Under the pieces are notes generated by a model, which was not told the origin of the DNA, searched no databases, and worked only from the letters and a program-made list of their open reading frames with translations. Shown here in pieces: positions 54,083 through 64,000 of a stretch of DNA of 64,000 nt. Source of the DNA: a bacterium (GTDB taxonomy: Bacteria; Krumholzibacteriota; Krumholzibacteriia; LZORAL124-64-63); the NCBI GenBank assembly GCA_016719645.1, contig JADJYS010000028.1, positions 1-64,000 on the forward strand, given 5' to 3'. Position 1 is the stretch's first letter. Each line of letters opens with the position of its first letter. The position numbers and the translations under genes are program-made.

Positions 54083-54804
54083 GTTGCCCGGATCTTTCCG
54101 GTCCGTCGCGTGAGGCGCTGGCGCGCCATGGCGCCGAAGTCCTGCGCTGGAACACCCGCTTCAGCCTGATTTCCCGGGTCGACCCCGAGGCGCGCCTCCT
54201 CGCCCTGCAGCAGGAGTGCGATGCGGCTTTCCGGGCTTTGTATGAAGCCTGGCCGGGATTCCGATCGGGGCCGGCCGGGGCCGGGCTGCCGCTGCGCTAC
54301 ATCGACTTGGGCTCCGGAGGCGGTTTCCCGGGCCTGATCTGGCACGCCTGGCTGCAGGGCGTCGGCCTGCCGGGGACGGACCATGCCGGCTCCCTGCTCG
54401 TCGAGCCCCGCGACAAGCGCGCCTGGCTCCTCGAGCAGGTCGCCAGGGACGTCGGCTGGCAACTCGAGGTGCGGCGCCTCACCTGGGGTCGCCGGCAGCC
54501 CGCCGCGCTCACGCCCCCGACGCCGGCCCACGACCTGATCACGCTGAAGGCGCTGCGCCTGACCGACCCGGACATCCTCGCCGGCTGGCGACGGGATCGG
54601 CCTGCCGGCGACACCCCCGTCACGATCTGTCGCTTCTGCTCCGACGAAGAGGGCGAATCTGCAACGAGCGCCGAGGCAGAGCTTGGCCTGCCCGCCGCGG
54701 ATGGTCCCGGCGCTGCCGCGACCCCGTTCCATTGTCGATTGCCGTTCTCTCATTCGTCCGGCCGCGACGCACTCCTGATATCTCATTACCCGACTGGCGC
54801 CTAG
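54079..54804 (+). CDS. rsmG: 16S rRNA m7G527 methyltransferase RsmG
   Basis: 241 residues. SAM motif YIDLGSGGGFPGLIWHAWL and VEPRDKRAWLLEQVARDVG. RWNTRFSLISRVDPEARLLA is the N-terminal helix of RsmG, and HDLITLKALRLTDPDILAGW the end of the Rossmann fold. The C-terminus is longer and more Ala-rich than usual. It completes the mnmE-mnmG-rsmG-parA-parB order. Confidence 0.88.
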
Positions 54805-54814
54805 TCCTCGCCGA

Positions 54815-54830
54815 TGTTCCACGTGGAACT
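54815..54830. other. parS: parS-like site 1
   Basis: GTTCCACGTGGAAC, a perfect palindrome that differs from the usual parS (TGTTTCACGTGAAACA) at the T-C positions. It precedes parA by about 200 nt, where ParB sites are normal. Confidence 0.78.
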
Positions 54831-54866
54831 GGCCGCCCCCCCCGCCTGCATCATCCAGCCCCCACG

Positions 54867-54882
54867 AGTTCCACGTGGAACA
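54867..54882. other. parS: parS-like site 2
   Basis: A second GTTCCACGTGGAAC, 52 nt from the first, flanked by A. Two copies so close to parAB strongly support ParB nucleation. Confidence 0.78.
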
Positions 54883-54900
54883 CAAATCCCCCGCCTGACT

Positions 54901-54934
54901 TTATCAACAGGTTTCTGTGTATGGATGTGGATAA
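54901..54934. other. DnaA boxes in the parA leader
   Basis: TTATCAACA (54901, one mismatch) and a perfect TGTGGATAA (54926-54934). They lie 20-50 nt right of the second parS. They may be part of the origin region or regulate parA. Confidence 0.55.
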
Positions 54935-55029
54935 CTCCCGAAATCGACTGGACACGCCGCCGCGAAGGGGAATATCTTCCGCCTCACACCCGCAGCCCTA
55001 CACCGATCATTCCCCCGAGGAAGGGCCCC

Positions 55030-55839
55030 ATGGCCAGGATCATCGCCATCTCCAATCAGAAGGGCGGCGTCGGCAAGACCACGACGGCCGTCAACCTCAG
55101 CGCCAGCCTGGGCGCGGCCGAAAAGCGGACGCTGCTGCTGGATCTCGACCCCCAGGGCAACGCCACAAGTGGTTGCGGCATCGTCGAATACGACCTGACG
55201 AGCTACGAACTGCTGCTGGGGAACGCCTCCCTGGCGGACTGCGTCCGCACCACGGCGATCCCCTTCCTGGATGTGGTGCCGGCGGACCGCCGCCTGGCCG
55301 GAGCGGAGATCGAACTGGTGCCCCAGGTCAGCCGGGAGCGGTTCCTGGACAACGCCCTGGAGGCCGCGACCGACCGCTACGACTACGTCATCATCGACAC
55401 GCCGCCCAGCCTGGGCCTGCTGACGCTGAACGCCCTGACGGCGGCCGACGCCATCCTTATCCCCATCCAGTGTGAATACTATGCGCTGGAGGGTTTGAGC
55501 CAGCTGCTCAGCACTGTACAACTTGTGCAAAAGGGCCTAAACCCCGCCCTACGCATCGAAGGCGTGCTGTTGACGATGTACGACCGGCGCCTGAAGCTGT
55601 CCAACCAGGTCGCCGACGAAGCCATCGACTATTTCGGCGAAACGGTCTACCGCACCCGGATCCCCCGCAACGTCCGCCTGAGCGAGGCGCCCTCGTTCGG
55701 CAAGCCCATCCTGCTCTACGACGTCGAATGCCAGGGGTCCCAGAGCTACATGGACCTGGCGTCGGAGCTGATCGCCCGCAACGAGAAGCCGGCCGCGGTC
55801 CCCGCGACCGGCCTGACGAGCCGCGAGGAGGCGTCATGA
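55030..55839 (+). CDS. parA: Chromosome-partitioning ATPase ParA (Soj)
   Basis: 269 residues. Deviant Walker A IIAISNQKGGVGKTTTAVNL, LLLDLDPQGNATSGCG, and VIIDTPPSLGLLTLNALTAA. The C-terminal part (RRLKLSNQVADEAIDYFGET, TRIPRNVRLSEAPSFGKPIL) is typical of Soj. ATG at 55030 has GAGGAAGGG upstream. It forms DNA-bound gradients that move ParB-parS. Its TGA overlaps parB (ATGA). Confidence 0.95.
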   Translation: MARIIAISNQKGGVGKTTTAVNLSASLGAAEKRTLLLDLDPQGNATSGCGIVEYDLTSYELLLGNASLADCVRTTAIPFLDVVPADRRLAGAEIELVPQVSRERFLDNALEAATDRYDYVIIDTPPSLGLLTLNALTAADAILIPIQCEYYALEGLSQLLSTVQLVQKGLNPALRIEGVLLTMYDRRLKLSNQVADEAIDYFGETVYRTRIPRNVRLSEAPSFGKPILLYDVECQGSQSYMDLASELIARNEKPAAVPATGLTSREEAS

Positions 55840-56837
55840 ATCCCAGACAGGACCGCGTGCTGGGCCGGGGCCTGTCGGCCCTGATCTCGGGCGCCGATCG
55901 CGCCGGCGGCAGCGCGGGGGCCGGGCTGGGCGACCGCGAGGCCCGCCTGATCGCCCTCGCGGCGATCGGCCTGAACCCCGACCAGCCGCGCAAGTTATTT
56001 AACGACAACACATTACAGGAATTATCGGATTCCGTGCGCCAGGTGGGCGTCCTGCAGCCCGTCCTGGTGAGGCGCCTGAAGGCCGGCGAGGCCGCCCCCC
56101 TGCGCCTGGCCGAGCGGCTGGACCCCGAGTCCGCCGAGCGGGCCGGCCCGGGCGGCGACGTCGCGAAGCTGGAGTACTGCCTGGTCGCCGGCGAGCGCCG
56201 CCTGCGCGCGGCGAGCATGGCCGGCATCGCGGAGATCCCGGCCATCGTCTGCACGTACGAGGAGACCGAGGCCCTGAAGGTCGCCCTGCTCGAGAACATC
56301 CAGCGCGAGGACCTCAATCCCGTCGAGGAGGCCACGGCCTTCCAGCAGCTGCTCGACGGCTACGGCGCGACGCAGGAGGAGCTCGCCGTCATGCTGGGCA
56401 AGAGCCGCAGCGGCGTGGCCAACACGCTGCGCCTGCTCGCGCTCGACCAGGAGATCCTGGACATGGTGCGCGACGACCAGCTCAGCCGCGGCCACGCGAA
56501 GGTGCTGCTGGGCGTCGTGGACCCCGCCGCGCGGCTGCGGCTGGCGCGGCTCTGCCGCACGCGCGGCCTCTCGGTGCGCGAGTGCGAGGCCCGCGTGCGC
56601 GCGCTGCTGACCGGGGACGCCGGCGGCAAGGCGCCGCGCACCCGCGCCAAGCGCGGCGCGGCCGGCGAGAGCCGCGAGATCCGCGCGCTGCGCGAGCGGG
56701 CGGAGGCCGCCCTCGGCTCGCCCGTGCAGATCGAGCGCGGCGCGGACGCGAAGGGCGAGCTCACCATCAGGTTCTACTCGGACGACGACCTGCTGCGGAT
56801 CCTCGCGGTCCTCGGCGTGGACACGGACCTGTCGTGA
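55836..56837 (+). CDS. parB: Chromosome-partitioning protein ParB (Spo0J)
   Basis: 333 residues. RVLGRGLSALISG at the start is the ParA-binding peptide; the CTPase core has GLNPDQPRKLFNDNTLQELS, SVRQVGVLQPVLVRR and VAGERRLRAASMAGIAEIPA; the HTH is EELAVMLGKSRSGVANTLRL then LALDQEILDMVRDDQLSRGH; the C-terminal dimer part starts ALGSPVQIERGAD. There is an insert of ~25 residues between the CTPase strands (RRLKAGEAAPLRLAERLDPE). Confidence 0.94.
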   Translation: MNPRQDRVLGRGLSALISGADRAGGSAGAGLGDREARLIALAAIGLNPDQPRKLFNDNTLQELSDSVRQVGVLQPVLVRRLKAGEAAPLRLAERLDPESAERAGPGGDVAKLEYCLVAGERRLRAASMAGIAEIPAIVCTYEETEALKVALLENIQREDLNPVEEATAFQQLLDGYGATQEELAVMLGKSRSGVANTLRLLALDQEILDMVRDDQLSRGHAKVLLGVVDPAARLRLARLCRTRGLSVRECEARVRALLTGDAGGKAPRTRAKRGAAGESREIRALRERAEAALGSPVQIERGADAKGELTIRFYSDDDLLRILAVLGVDTDLS

Positions 56838-56850
56838 ACGGCGCGCGGCC

Positions 56851-58281
56851 GTGAGGGCGGCGGACCTGCTGAAGAGGCTCTGGCCGGCCGGGTCCGCCCG
56901 GCGGTGGCGCCCCGACCCCCTGCTGGCCCTGCTGCTGGCCGCGACCGCGGTGCTGCTGGTGTTCGTCGCGGCCGGCTTCGTGCGCCTGCTCGCCCACGTG
57001 CGCGGCGGCGGCGCCTTCCCGGCCGCCGGCGCCGCGGCCGGGCCGCTGGACCTCTGGTCGCAGGCCTGGGCCGTGGTCTCGATGGTCCTGTTCGTGGCCG
57101 TGGGCTGGGGGATCTGGGTCGTCGGCCGCCGCCGCCAGCTCGACCAGCTGCGGCTGCGGCGTTCGGAGCGGCGCTACCGCGACATCATCAACCACGCCGG
57201 CGAGGCGATCTTCCTGCTCGACGACCGGGGCCGCGTGCTGGAGTGGAACAAGGCCGCCGAGAGCCTGTTCGCCGCGCCCCGCCGCAACGTGCTGCACCGC
57301 CCCTTCCGCGACATCCACCTCTGCTGCGCCGTGGAGATCGACCGCGCCATGGTCGACGCCGACCGGCTGAACCGCAGCATGAACTACGAATTCCCCCTGC
57401 GCCGCCGCGGCCAGCAGGAGACCGGTCAGATCTCGCTGACCGTCTCGCCGGTGGCGGCCGGTCCCGGGGTGCGGCGCGGCGCGGACGAGGAGGGCGGGCA
57501 CTTCGTGGTGATCGCCCGCGACATCACGTCGCAGAAGCACCTCGAGGCGCGCATGAGCGAGACCGAGAAGCTCGCCGGCATCGGCCAGTTCGCGGCCGGC
57601 ATCGCGCACCAGCTCAACACGCCGCTCGGCTCGATCCTGCTGTCGGCGCAGATGCTCGAGGAGAACGCCGTCAACGCCGACGACGTCGAGGACATCCAGC
57701 GCATCATCCGCCAGACCGAGCAGTGCCGCACCATCATCAAGGGCCTGCTGAACTTCGCCCGCCCCTCGGGCCGCCAGCGCACGCGGCTCTCGCTGGCCGA
57801 GGTCGTGCGCGAGACCGTCTTCCTGATGGACAAGACCATCCGCACGCAGAACGTGGAAGTGGCGCTGGAGGACCGGGCCCCGGGCGAGATCTACGGCAAC
57901 CGCAACGAGATCGAGCAGGTGGTCTTCAACCTGCTGGCCAACGCCCTGGACGCGCTGCCGGGCGGGGGCTCGGTGACGATCACCATCGCGGGCGGCGGCC
58001 GCGACGAGGTGAGCCTGCTGTTCGCCGACAGCGGCCCGGGCGTGCCGGCCGAGTCGCGCGAGAACGTCTTCCTGCCCTTCTTCACCACCAAGGAATACGG
58101 CAAGGGCACCGGCCTGGGCCTCTCCATCGTGGCCCGCATCGTCCACGAGCACGGCGGGCACATCGAGCTGCTGGAGGGCGCCGGCGCCCGCTTCCTGATG
58201 GTGTTCCCGCCCTGGCGCCCCGGGTCGGGGGAGGCGGACGCGGAGCGGGGTCCCGAAGGCCCCGAGCCGGGTTCCGCGTGA
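56851..58281 (+). CDS. PAS-domain sensor histidine kinase
   Basis: 476 residues. Two membrane helices (LLALLLAATAVLLVFVAAGF and WAVVSMVLFVAVGWGIWVV) are followed by PAS (RYRDIINHAGEAIFLLDDRG then LEWNKAAESLF), the H box (GIGQFAAGIAHQLNTPLGSI, HQ in place of HE), and HATPase with N box EQVVFNLLANALDALPG, DSGPGVPAE and GKGTGLGLSIVARIVHEHGG. It begins 13 nt after parB and could be on the same transcript. No response regulator is next to it. The signal is unknown. Confidence 0.85.
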   Translation: MRAADLLKRLWPAGSARRWRPDPLLALLLAATAVLLVFVAAGFVRLLAHVRGGGAFPAAGAAAGPLDLWSQAWAVVSMVLFVAVGWGIWVVGRRRQLDQLRLRRSERRYRDIINHAGEAIFLLDDRGRVLEWNKAAESLFAAPRRNVLHRPFRDIHLCCAVEIDRAMVDADRLNRSMNYEFPLRRRGQQETGQISLTVSPVAAGPGVRRGADEEGGHFVVIARDITSQKHLEARMSETEKLAGIGQFAAGIAHQLNTPLGSILLSAQMLEENAVNADDVEDIQRIIRQTEQCRTIIKGLLNFARPSGRQRTRLSLAEVVRETVFLMDKTIRTQNVEVALEDRAPGEIYGNRNEIEQVVFNLLANALDALPGGGSVTITIAGGGRDEVSLLFADSGPGVPAESRENVFLPFFTTKEYGKGTGLGLSIVARIVHEHGGHIELLEGAGARFLMVFPPWRPGSGEADAERGPEGPEPGSA

Positions 58282-58385
58282 CGGGCCCACATCGGGGTTG
58301 AATTCCCGCGCGGTTCGGGTAACCTACGCGCGGCGGCGGCCTGCGGGCCCACCGCCGCGGGTCACCGCTCCAGGAGGACGTGGAC

Positions 58386-58811
58386 ATGCTGGGCAAGGAT
58401 TCGGACACGCACGAGACCGCGGGCGGCCAGACGTCGGTGATGGCCCAGGGCTGCCGGTTCGAGGGCAAGGTGCACGCCGTCGGCACCCTGCGCGTCGAGG
58501 GCGAGTTCCGGGGCGAGATCGAAACGCCCGAGCTGCTGGTGATCGGCAAGACGGGCGCCGTCCAGGCCAACGTGCGCGTCAAGAACGCCGTCATCGCCGG
58601 GCAGCTCTTCGGCAACATCATCGCCGAGAACAAGATCGAGCTGCAGGGCGGGTCCCACGTCGAGGGCGACATCAAGACCAAGCGCCTGGTCATCGACGAG
58701 GGCGTCTTCTTCGAGGGCAACTGCAGCATGGGCGGGCCGAAGCAGGCGCCGGGCGGCCCCGCGGCGACGCCGCGGCCCCCGCAGCCGGGCGCGCCGGCGC
58801 CCCAGAAGTGA
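58386..58811 (+). CDS. Bactofilin
   Basis: 141 residues. The beta-helical DUF583 core is plain: GCRFEGKVHAVGTLRVEGEF, LLVIGKTGAVQANVRVKNAV, GQLFGNIIAENKIELQGGSH and VEGDIKTKRLVIDEGVFFEG. A Pro/Ala-rich tail follows. Bactofilins polymerise without nucleotide and organise cell shape or chromosome-partition complexes; in Myxococcus one binds ParAB, which fits its place by parAB. AGGAGG lies 8 nt before the ATG at 58386. Confidence 0.9.
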   Translation: MLGKDSDTHETAGGQTSVMAQGCRFEGKVHAVGTLRVEGEFRGEIETPELLVIGKTGAVQANVRVKNAVIAGQLFGNIIAENKIELQGGSHVEGDIKTKRLVIDEGVFFEGNCSMGGPKQAPGGPAATPRPPQPGAPAPQK

Positions 58812-58931
58812 CGCCGGTTCACGATCAACACCGTTAATGGTGGAATCGACTCCGATATCCGGTTGACAAGCCGAGTGGCCGGTAACTCATTGTGGGCGCC
58901 GAGTTCCGGAAATGAGGCGCGGGAGGCCGCC

Positions 58932-59156
58932 TTGAGACGCCGCCCGACCCAACAGGAACGCGGCCGCCAACTGCGGGACGTCGGGACCTACACCACGATC
59001 CCGATGATGCTGATCGCCGGGCCGGCCCTGGGCTACTTCCTGGGCTCGCTGGCGGCGGATCGCTGGGGCCACGAGCCGGCCTTCGAGGCCGGCGGCGCGC
59101 TGCTCGGCCTGGCGGCGGCGGCGCGGCAGATCTGGCTGCTGCTGTCGCGGAAATGA
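58932..59156 (+). CDS. AtpZ/AtpI-like small membrane protein
   Basis: About 74 residues with two helices (YTTIPMMLIAGPALGYFLGS and LGLAAAARQIWLLL) and the GYFLGSLAADRWG motif of AtpZ/AtpI-type ATP synthase accessory proteins. TTG start with GGGAGG nearby; an earlier start at 58863 would add a poorly conserved segment. It opens the ATP synthase operon. Confidence 0.7.
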   Translation: MRRRPTQQERGRQLRDVGTYTTIPMMLIAGPALGYFLGSLAADRWGHEPAFEAGGALLGLAAAARQIWLLLSRK

Positions 59157-59184
59157 ACACGCGCGCGAGCGCAGCGGGGATGGC

Positions 59185-59589
59185 TTGGACACGACGCTGA
59201 TCCTGGCCCGGGCCCGCCGGTGGACGCTGGCGGCGGCCGCCGTCGGCACCGCGGCGATGTTCCTCGCGACGACGCCGCGGTCCGCGCTGAGCTTCCTGGG
59301 CGCCGCCGTGTGGGGCGTCGCCGGTTTCTGGTTGCTGGAGCGGCTGATCCGGCTGGCCCTGGTGCCGCCGGGAGGGCCCCGCGACCGCCGCGCCCTGGCC
59401 GGACTCGTGGCGGGCAAGGCGGCGCTGTACGCCCTGGGCGCCTGGGCCCTGCTCTCCGGCGCCGCGGCGCCGCGGGCGTGCGCCCTGGGTTTCTCGCTCC
59501 TGCTGGTCGTGCTGGTCGTGGTCGGGATCCTGGTCCGGCCCGGCCTGCAGCTCCCTCGCACCGAGCCGCGGAGACGCGATGACGAGTAA
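59185..59589 (+). CDS. atpI: ATP synthase subunit I-like membrane protein
   Basis: 134 residues with four hydrophobic segments (WTLAAAAVGTAAMFLATTP, LSFLGAAVWGVAGFWLLERL, LAGLVAGKAALYALGAWALL, LGFSLLLVVLVVVGILV). The size, position before atpB and topology fit AtpI, the c-ring assembly helper, though the sequence is not conserved enough for certainty. TTG start; the 3' end overlaps atpB by 11 nt. Confidence 0.6.
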   Translation: MDTTLILARARRWTLAAAAVGTAAMFLATTPRSALSFLGAAVWGVAGFWLLERLIRLALVPPGGPRDRRALAGLVAGKAALYALGAWALLSGAAAPRACALGFSLLLVVLVVVGILVRPGLQLPRTEPRRRDDE

Positions 59590-60598
59590 GCCGAAAAACC
59601 TGGCCTCCCTGGTCGCGGTCCTGGCCCTGCTGACCTTCGCGGCGTTCCCCGCGGGGGCGACCGGCGAGGCGCACGGCGACGGCCACGCGGCGACGGTGGA
59701 GCACGTCGAGGCGGAGGGCCACGCCGATGCCGGCGCGGCGGCCGGCGTCGAGGAGCACGTCGCGGCCGCGGATCACGCGACGACCGCGGAGCACGGCGAA
59801 GCGCACGGCGAAGATCATGCCGAAGAGCACGACCAGTACCACCTGCCGAACTTCATCAGCATCTTCTGGGGCGACAAGCTGACCGGCGACCGGGCCTCCT
59901 ACCTGGACCCGCTGTTCTCGGCCATCGCGGCGCTGATCATCATGACCGTGCTGCTGCGCGTGGCCTCGCGGCCCACCGACGAGCCGTCGCGCTTCCACGT
60001 GGCGATCGAGATGCTGGTCGACGGCCTGTACGGCCTGGTCGAGGGCGCGATCGGGCCGAGCGCGCGCCGCTACACGCCGTACCTCGGCACGCTGTTCATG
60101 TTCATCCTGATCAACAACTTCATGGGCCTGGTGCCCTTCCTGCACGCCTCGACCTCGAGCATCAACACGACCGTCTCGCTGGCGCTCTGCACCTTCCTGT
60201 ACGTGCAGTTCATCGGCATCAAGGAGAACGGCCCGCTGGGCTACCTGCACCACCTGGCCGGCTCGCCGCGCAGCGGCCTGGAGTGGGGCTTCGTGCCCCT
60301 GATGTTCCCGCTGCACGTGCTGGGCGAGTTCATCAAGCCGCTGAGCCTGAGCCTGCGACTGTTCGGCAACATCATGGGCGAGGACAAGCTGCTGGCCGTG
60401 TTCGTGGTGCTGGGCGCGGGCATGCTGTCGTTCGCGCACCTGCCCTTCGGGCTGCCGATCCAGGTGCCCATCATGTTCCTGGCGATGCTGACCAGCACCA
60501 TCCAGGCGCTGGTCTTCACGCTGCTGTCGACGATCTACATCGCCCTGATGCTGCCGCACGGCGAGCACGAGCACGCCGCGGCGGGGCACGGGCACTGA
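59579..60598 (+). CDS. atpB: ATP synthase Fo subunit a with His-rich N-terminus
   Basis: 339 residues. The conserved proton-channel helix with the essential Arg is LSLSLRLFGNIMGEDKLLAV; NNFMGLVPFLHASTSSINTT and FGLPIQVPIMFLAMLTSTIQ are also typical. A ~60-residue His/Glu/Ala-rich segment (GEAHGDGHAATVEHVEAEGH then AEHGEAHGEDHAEEHDQYH) separates the signal-like start from the first channel helix, and the C-terminus ends GEHEHAAAGHGH. Such extensions are not seen in E. coli and may bind metal. Confidence 0.92.
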   Translation: MTSKPKNLASLVAVLALLTFAAFPAGATGEAHGDGHAATVEHVEAEGHADAGAAAGVEEHVAAADHATTAEHGEAHGEDHAEEHDQYHLPNFISIFWGDKLTGDRASYLDPLFSAIAALIIMTVLLRVASRPTDEPSRFHVAIEMLVDGLYGLVEGAIGPSARRYTPYLGTLFMFILINNFMGLVPFLHASTSSINTTVSLALCTFLYVQFIGIKENGPLGYLHHLAGSPRSGLEWGFVPLMFPLHVLGEFIKPLSLSLRLFGNIMGEDKLLAVFVVLGAGMLSFAHLPFGLPIQVPIMFLAMLTSTIQALVFTLLSTIYIALMLPHGEHEHAAAGHGH

Positions 60599-60648
60599 TC
60601 CCGTTAGTCCGACCCGTCAACCACGACCGTGAAAGGTGAGGAGGAGAC

Positions 60649-60879
60649 ATGGAGAACAACCTGCTGGGACTGGCTCTGCCCCTGGGCGTCGGCATCGCCG
60701 CCGTCGGTTCGGGCCTCGGTCTGGGCCGCGCCATCGGTTCCGCGATGGAGGCCATGGGCCGCCAGCCCGAGGCCATCGGCCAGATCCAGACCGCGATGAT
60801 CATCGGCTGCGCCTTCATCGAGGCGTTGACGATCTACGCGCTGCTGTCGGTCATCCTGCTGATGGGCAAGCTGGGCTGA
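60649..60879 (+). CDS. atpE: ATP synthase Fo subunit c
   Basis: 76 residues, two helices. GVGIAAVGSGLGLGRAIGSA in helix 1, RQPEAIGQIQTAMIIGCAFI in the loop and helix 2, and the ion-binding Glu in IEALTIYALL. The residues beside this Glu (Ala-Leu, no Ser/Thr) suggest proton rather than sodium coupling. GAGGAG sits 5 nt before the ATG. Confidence 0.93.
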   Translation: MENNLLGLALPLGVGIAAVGSGLGLGRAIGSAMEAMGRQPEAIGQIQTAMIIGCAFIEALTIYALLSVILLMGKLG

Positions 60880-60974
60880 TAGGCCGCCGCCGGGGTCGCC
60901 GGACGCCCGCGACGCGCGGGGCCGTCCGGCCGTGACCCTCCGGCCGCGTCCATTCGATCGCGAAAGGTTCGGAC

Positions 60975-61466
60975 ATGCATCTGGACATCAGGGTCATCCT
61001 GACGAACATCATCGGCTTCGTGATCGTCGTCTGGGTGCTCGCGAAGTTCGCCTGGAAGCCGATCCTCGACCTGCTCGACGCCCGGCGCGCCAAGATCCGC
61101 GACGACTTCGCCAAGGCGGAGACGGCGAAGACCGAGGCGCAGACGCTGCGCGGCGAGTTCGAGTCGAAGATCGGCGACATCAAGGTCATCGAGCGCGAGC
61201 GGGTCCAGGAGGCGGTGAAGCGCGGCGAGGAGATCGCCGAGCGGATCAGGACCGAGGCCCGCGAGAAGGCCGACGCCACGCTCGACCGGGCGCGCCAGGA
61301 CATCGACGTCGAGGCCCACAAGGCCCAGGTCGTCCTGCGCGACGAGGTGGTGACCCTGGCGGTCGCCTCGACCGAGATGCTCCTGAACACGAAGCTCGAC
61401 CCGGAGACGCACCGGCGCCTCGTGCGCGAGTACATCGACAGCCTCGGGGAGATGCCGCATGCGTGA
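60975..61466 (+). CDS. atpF: ATP synthase Fo subunit b
   Basis: 163 residues. One N-terminal helix (VILTNIIGFVIVVWVLAKFA then WKPILDLLDARRAKI) and a long charged coiled coil (ETAKTEAQTLRGEFESKIGD, GEEIAERIRTEAREKADATL). It is the peripheral stalk. The last 8 nt overlap atpH. Confidence 0.92.
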   Translation: MHLDIRVILTNIIGFVIVVWVLAKFAWKPILDLLDARRAKIRDDFAKAETAKTEAQTLRGEFESKIGDIKVIERERVQEAVKRGEEIAERIRTEAREKADATLDRARQDIDVEAHKAQVVLRDEVVTLAVASTEMLLNTKLDPETHRRLVREYIDSLGEMPHA

Positions 61467-62007
61467 CCGCGGCGTCGAGACGCGCTACGCCCGCGCCCTG
61501 ATGCTCGCCGCCCGCGAGGCCGGCGAGCTGGACGGCGTGGCCGAGTCGTTCGTCGGGGTGGTCGCGGCGCTCGGGCAGAACCCGGCGCTGGTCGCCTTCC
61601 TCGAGGGCCCCCAGGTCGCCCACGACGAGAAGACCGCGCTGGTGCGCAAGCTGTTCACCGGCCGCGTCGAGGCGACGCTGCTGCACTTCCTGCTGCTGCT
61701 GATCGACAAGAACCGGGTCCAGCACGTCGCGGACATCCAGCGGGAGTTCGCGGCCATGGTCGAGGAGTCGCAGGGCCTGTCCCGCGCGACCGTCGTCACG
61801 GCCGTGCCCCTGCCCGAGGACCTCGAGCGCGACCTGACCGCCAGGCTCGAGAAGCTGACCGGCCGCCGGCTGCTGCTGACCAAGACCGTGGACCCCGCCG
61901 TGCTCGGGGGCGTCCGCGTGACCATGGGCGACCGCGTCATCGACGGGACCGTCAGGACGAACCTGGACAAGCTGCGCGCGCAACTGTTCCGGACCAACGT
62001 TCGCTAG
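61459..62007 (+). CDS. atpH: ATP synthase F1 subunit delta
   Basis: 182 residues. N-terminal helical domain (VETRYARALMLAAREAGELD) and C-terminal domain (GLSRATVVTAVPLPEDLERD, LTARLEKLTGRRLLLTKTVD and VLGGVRVTMGDRVIDGTVRT). It links the stalk to F1. Overlaps atpF by 8 nt. Confidence 0.92.
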   Translation: MRDRGVETRYARALMLAAREAGELDGVAESFVGVVAALGQNPALVAFLEGPQVAHDEKTALVRKLFTGRVEATLLHFLLLLIDKNRVQHVADIQREFAAMVEESQGLSRATVVTAVPLPEDLERDLTARLEKLTGRRLLLTKTVDPAVLGGVRVTMGDRVIDGTVRTNLDKLRAQLFRTNVR

Positions 62008-62022
62008 AACGAGGAGAGAGCC

Positions 62023-63534
<1,512 letters not shown>

Positions 63535-63544
63535 GAGGTCGTCC

Positions 63545-64000
<456 letters not shown>

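Overview
The window is a GC-rich bacterial chromosome segment built around the replication origin. The right half has the classic order gyrA-gyrB-dciA-recF-dnaN-dnaA on the minus strand, then rpmH-rnpA-yidD-yidC-jag-mnmE-mnmG-rsmG-parA-parB and the start of the F1Fo ATP synthase operon on the plus strand. DnaA boxes lie between dnaA and rpmH (about 46.3 kb). Nearly every gene left of that point reads leftwards and every gene right of it reads rightwards, so transcription follows replication. The cell is Gram-negative: lipoproteins, an outer-membrane beta-barrel, two secreted proteins ending in a FlgD/T9SS-like Ig module (NPFNPGT start) and a lipoprotein resembling a module of the T9SS translocon SprA. 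I infer an uncultured FCB-related lineage such as Krumholzibacteriota or Eisenbacteria. No rRNA gene is present to prove it.

Layout. 0.1-5.5 kb: a lipoprotein, an orphan type III polyketide synthase, a VCBS-type secreted protein and a GH53 galactanase. 5.5-21.5 kb: about twenty small leftward genes (VOC, SnoaL, NAD-binding, nitrilase, zinc-ribbon and lipoproteins), several broken, with a few decayed attC-like hairpins. 21.5-30.7 kb: a chromosomal integron cassette array with 12 attC sites and 13 leftward genes. Core-site spacing and an extra base in one arm of nearly every attC hairpin fix the array direction. 30.7-32.9 kb: a candidate attI, then a toxin-antitoxin island (ParD with an amber-broken ParE, Doc with an AbrB-type antitoxin, and an orphan HTH antitoxin). 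32.9-33.9 kb: an integron integrase (IntI) that carries the IntI-specific insert but is frameshifted.

The central finding is this integron. IntI reads in the same direction as the cassettes, and its 3' end faces the array, the rare reverse layout rather than the usual divergent one. Its attI lies more than 2 kb away behind toxin-antitoxin genes. Most cassette products are predicted to be exported or membrane-bound. Decayed attC arms and paralogous lipoproteins to the left suggest the array was once longer.

34-37 kb holds an ABC-F ATPase and an AraC-type regulator with a well-formed promoter. 54.8-55.0 kb, in front of parAB, holds two parS-like palindromes and another DnaA box. A PAS histidine kinase and a bactofilin sit between parB and the ATP synthase genes. 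Single-base frameshifts in G/C runs of recF and the ABC-F gene look like assembly errors, so the intI frameshift should be rechecked before it is called inactive.
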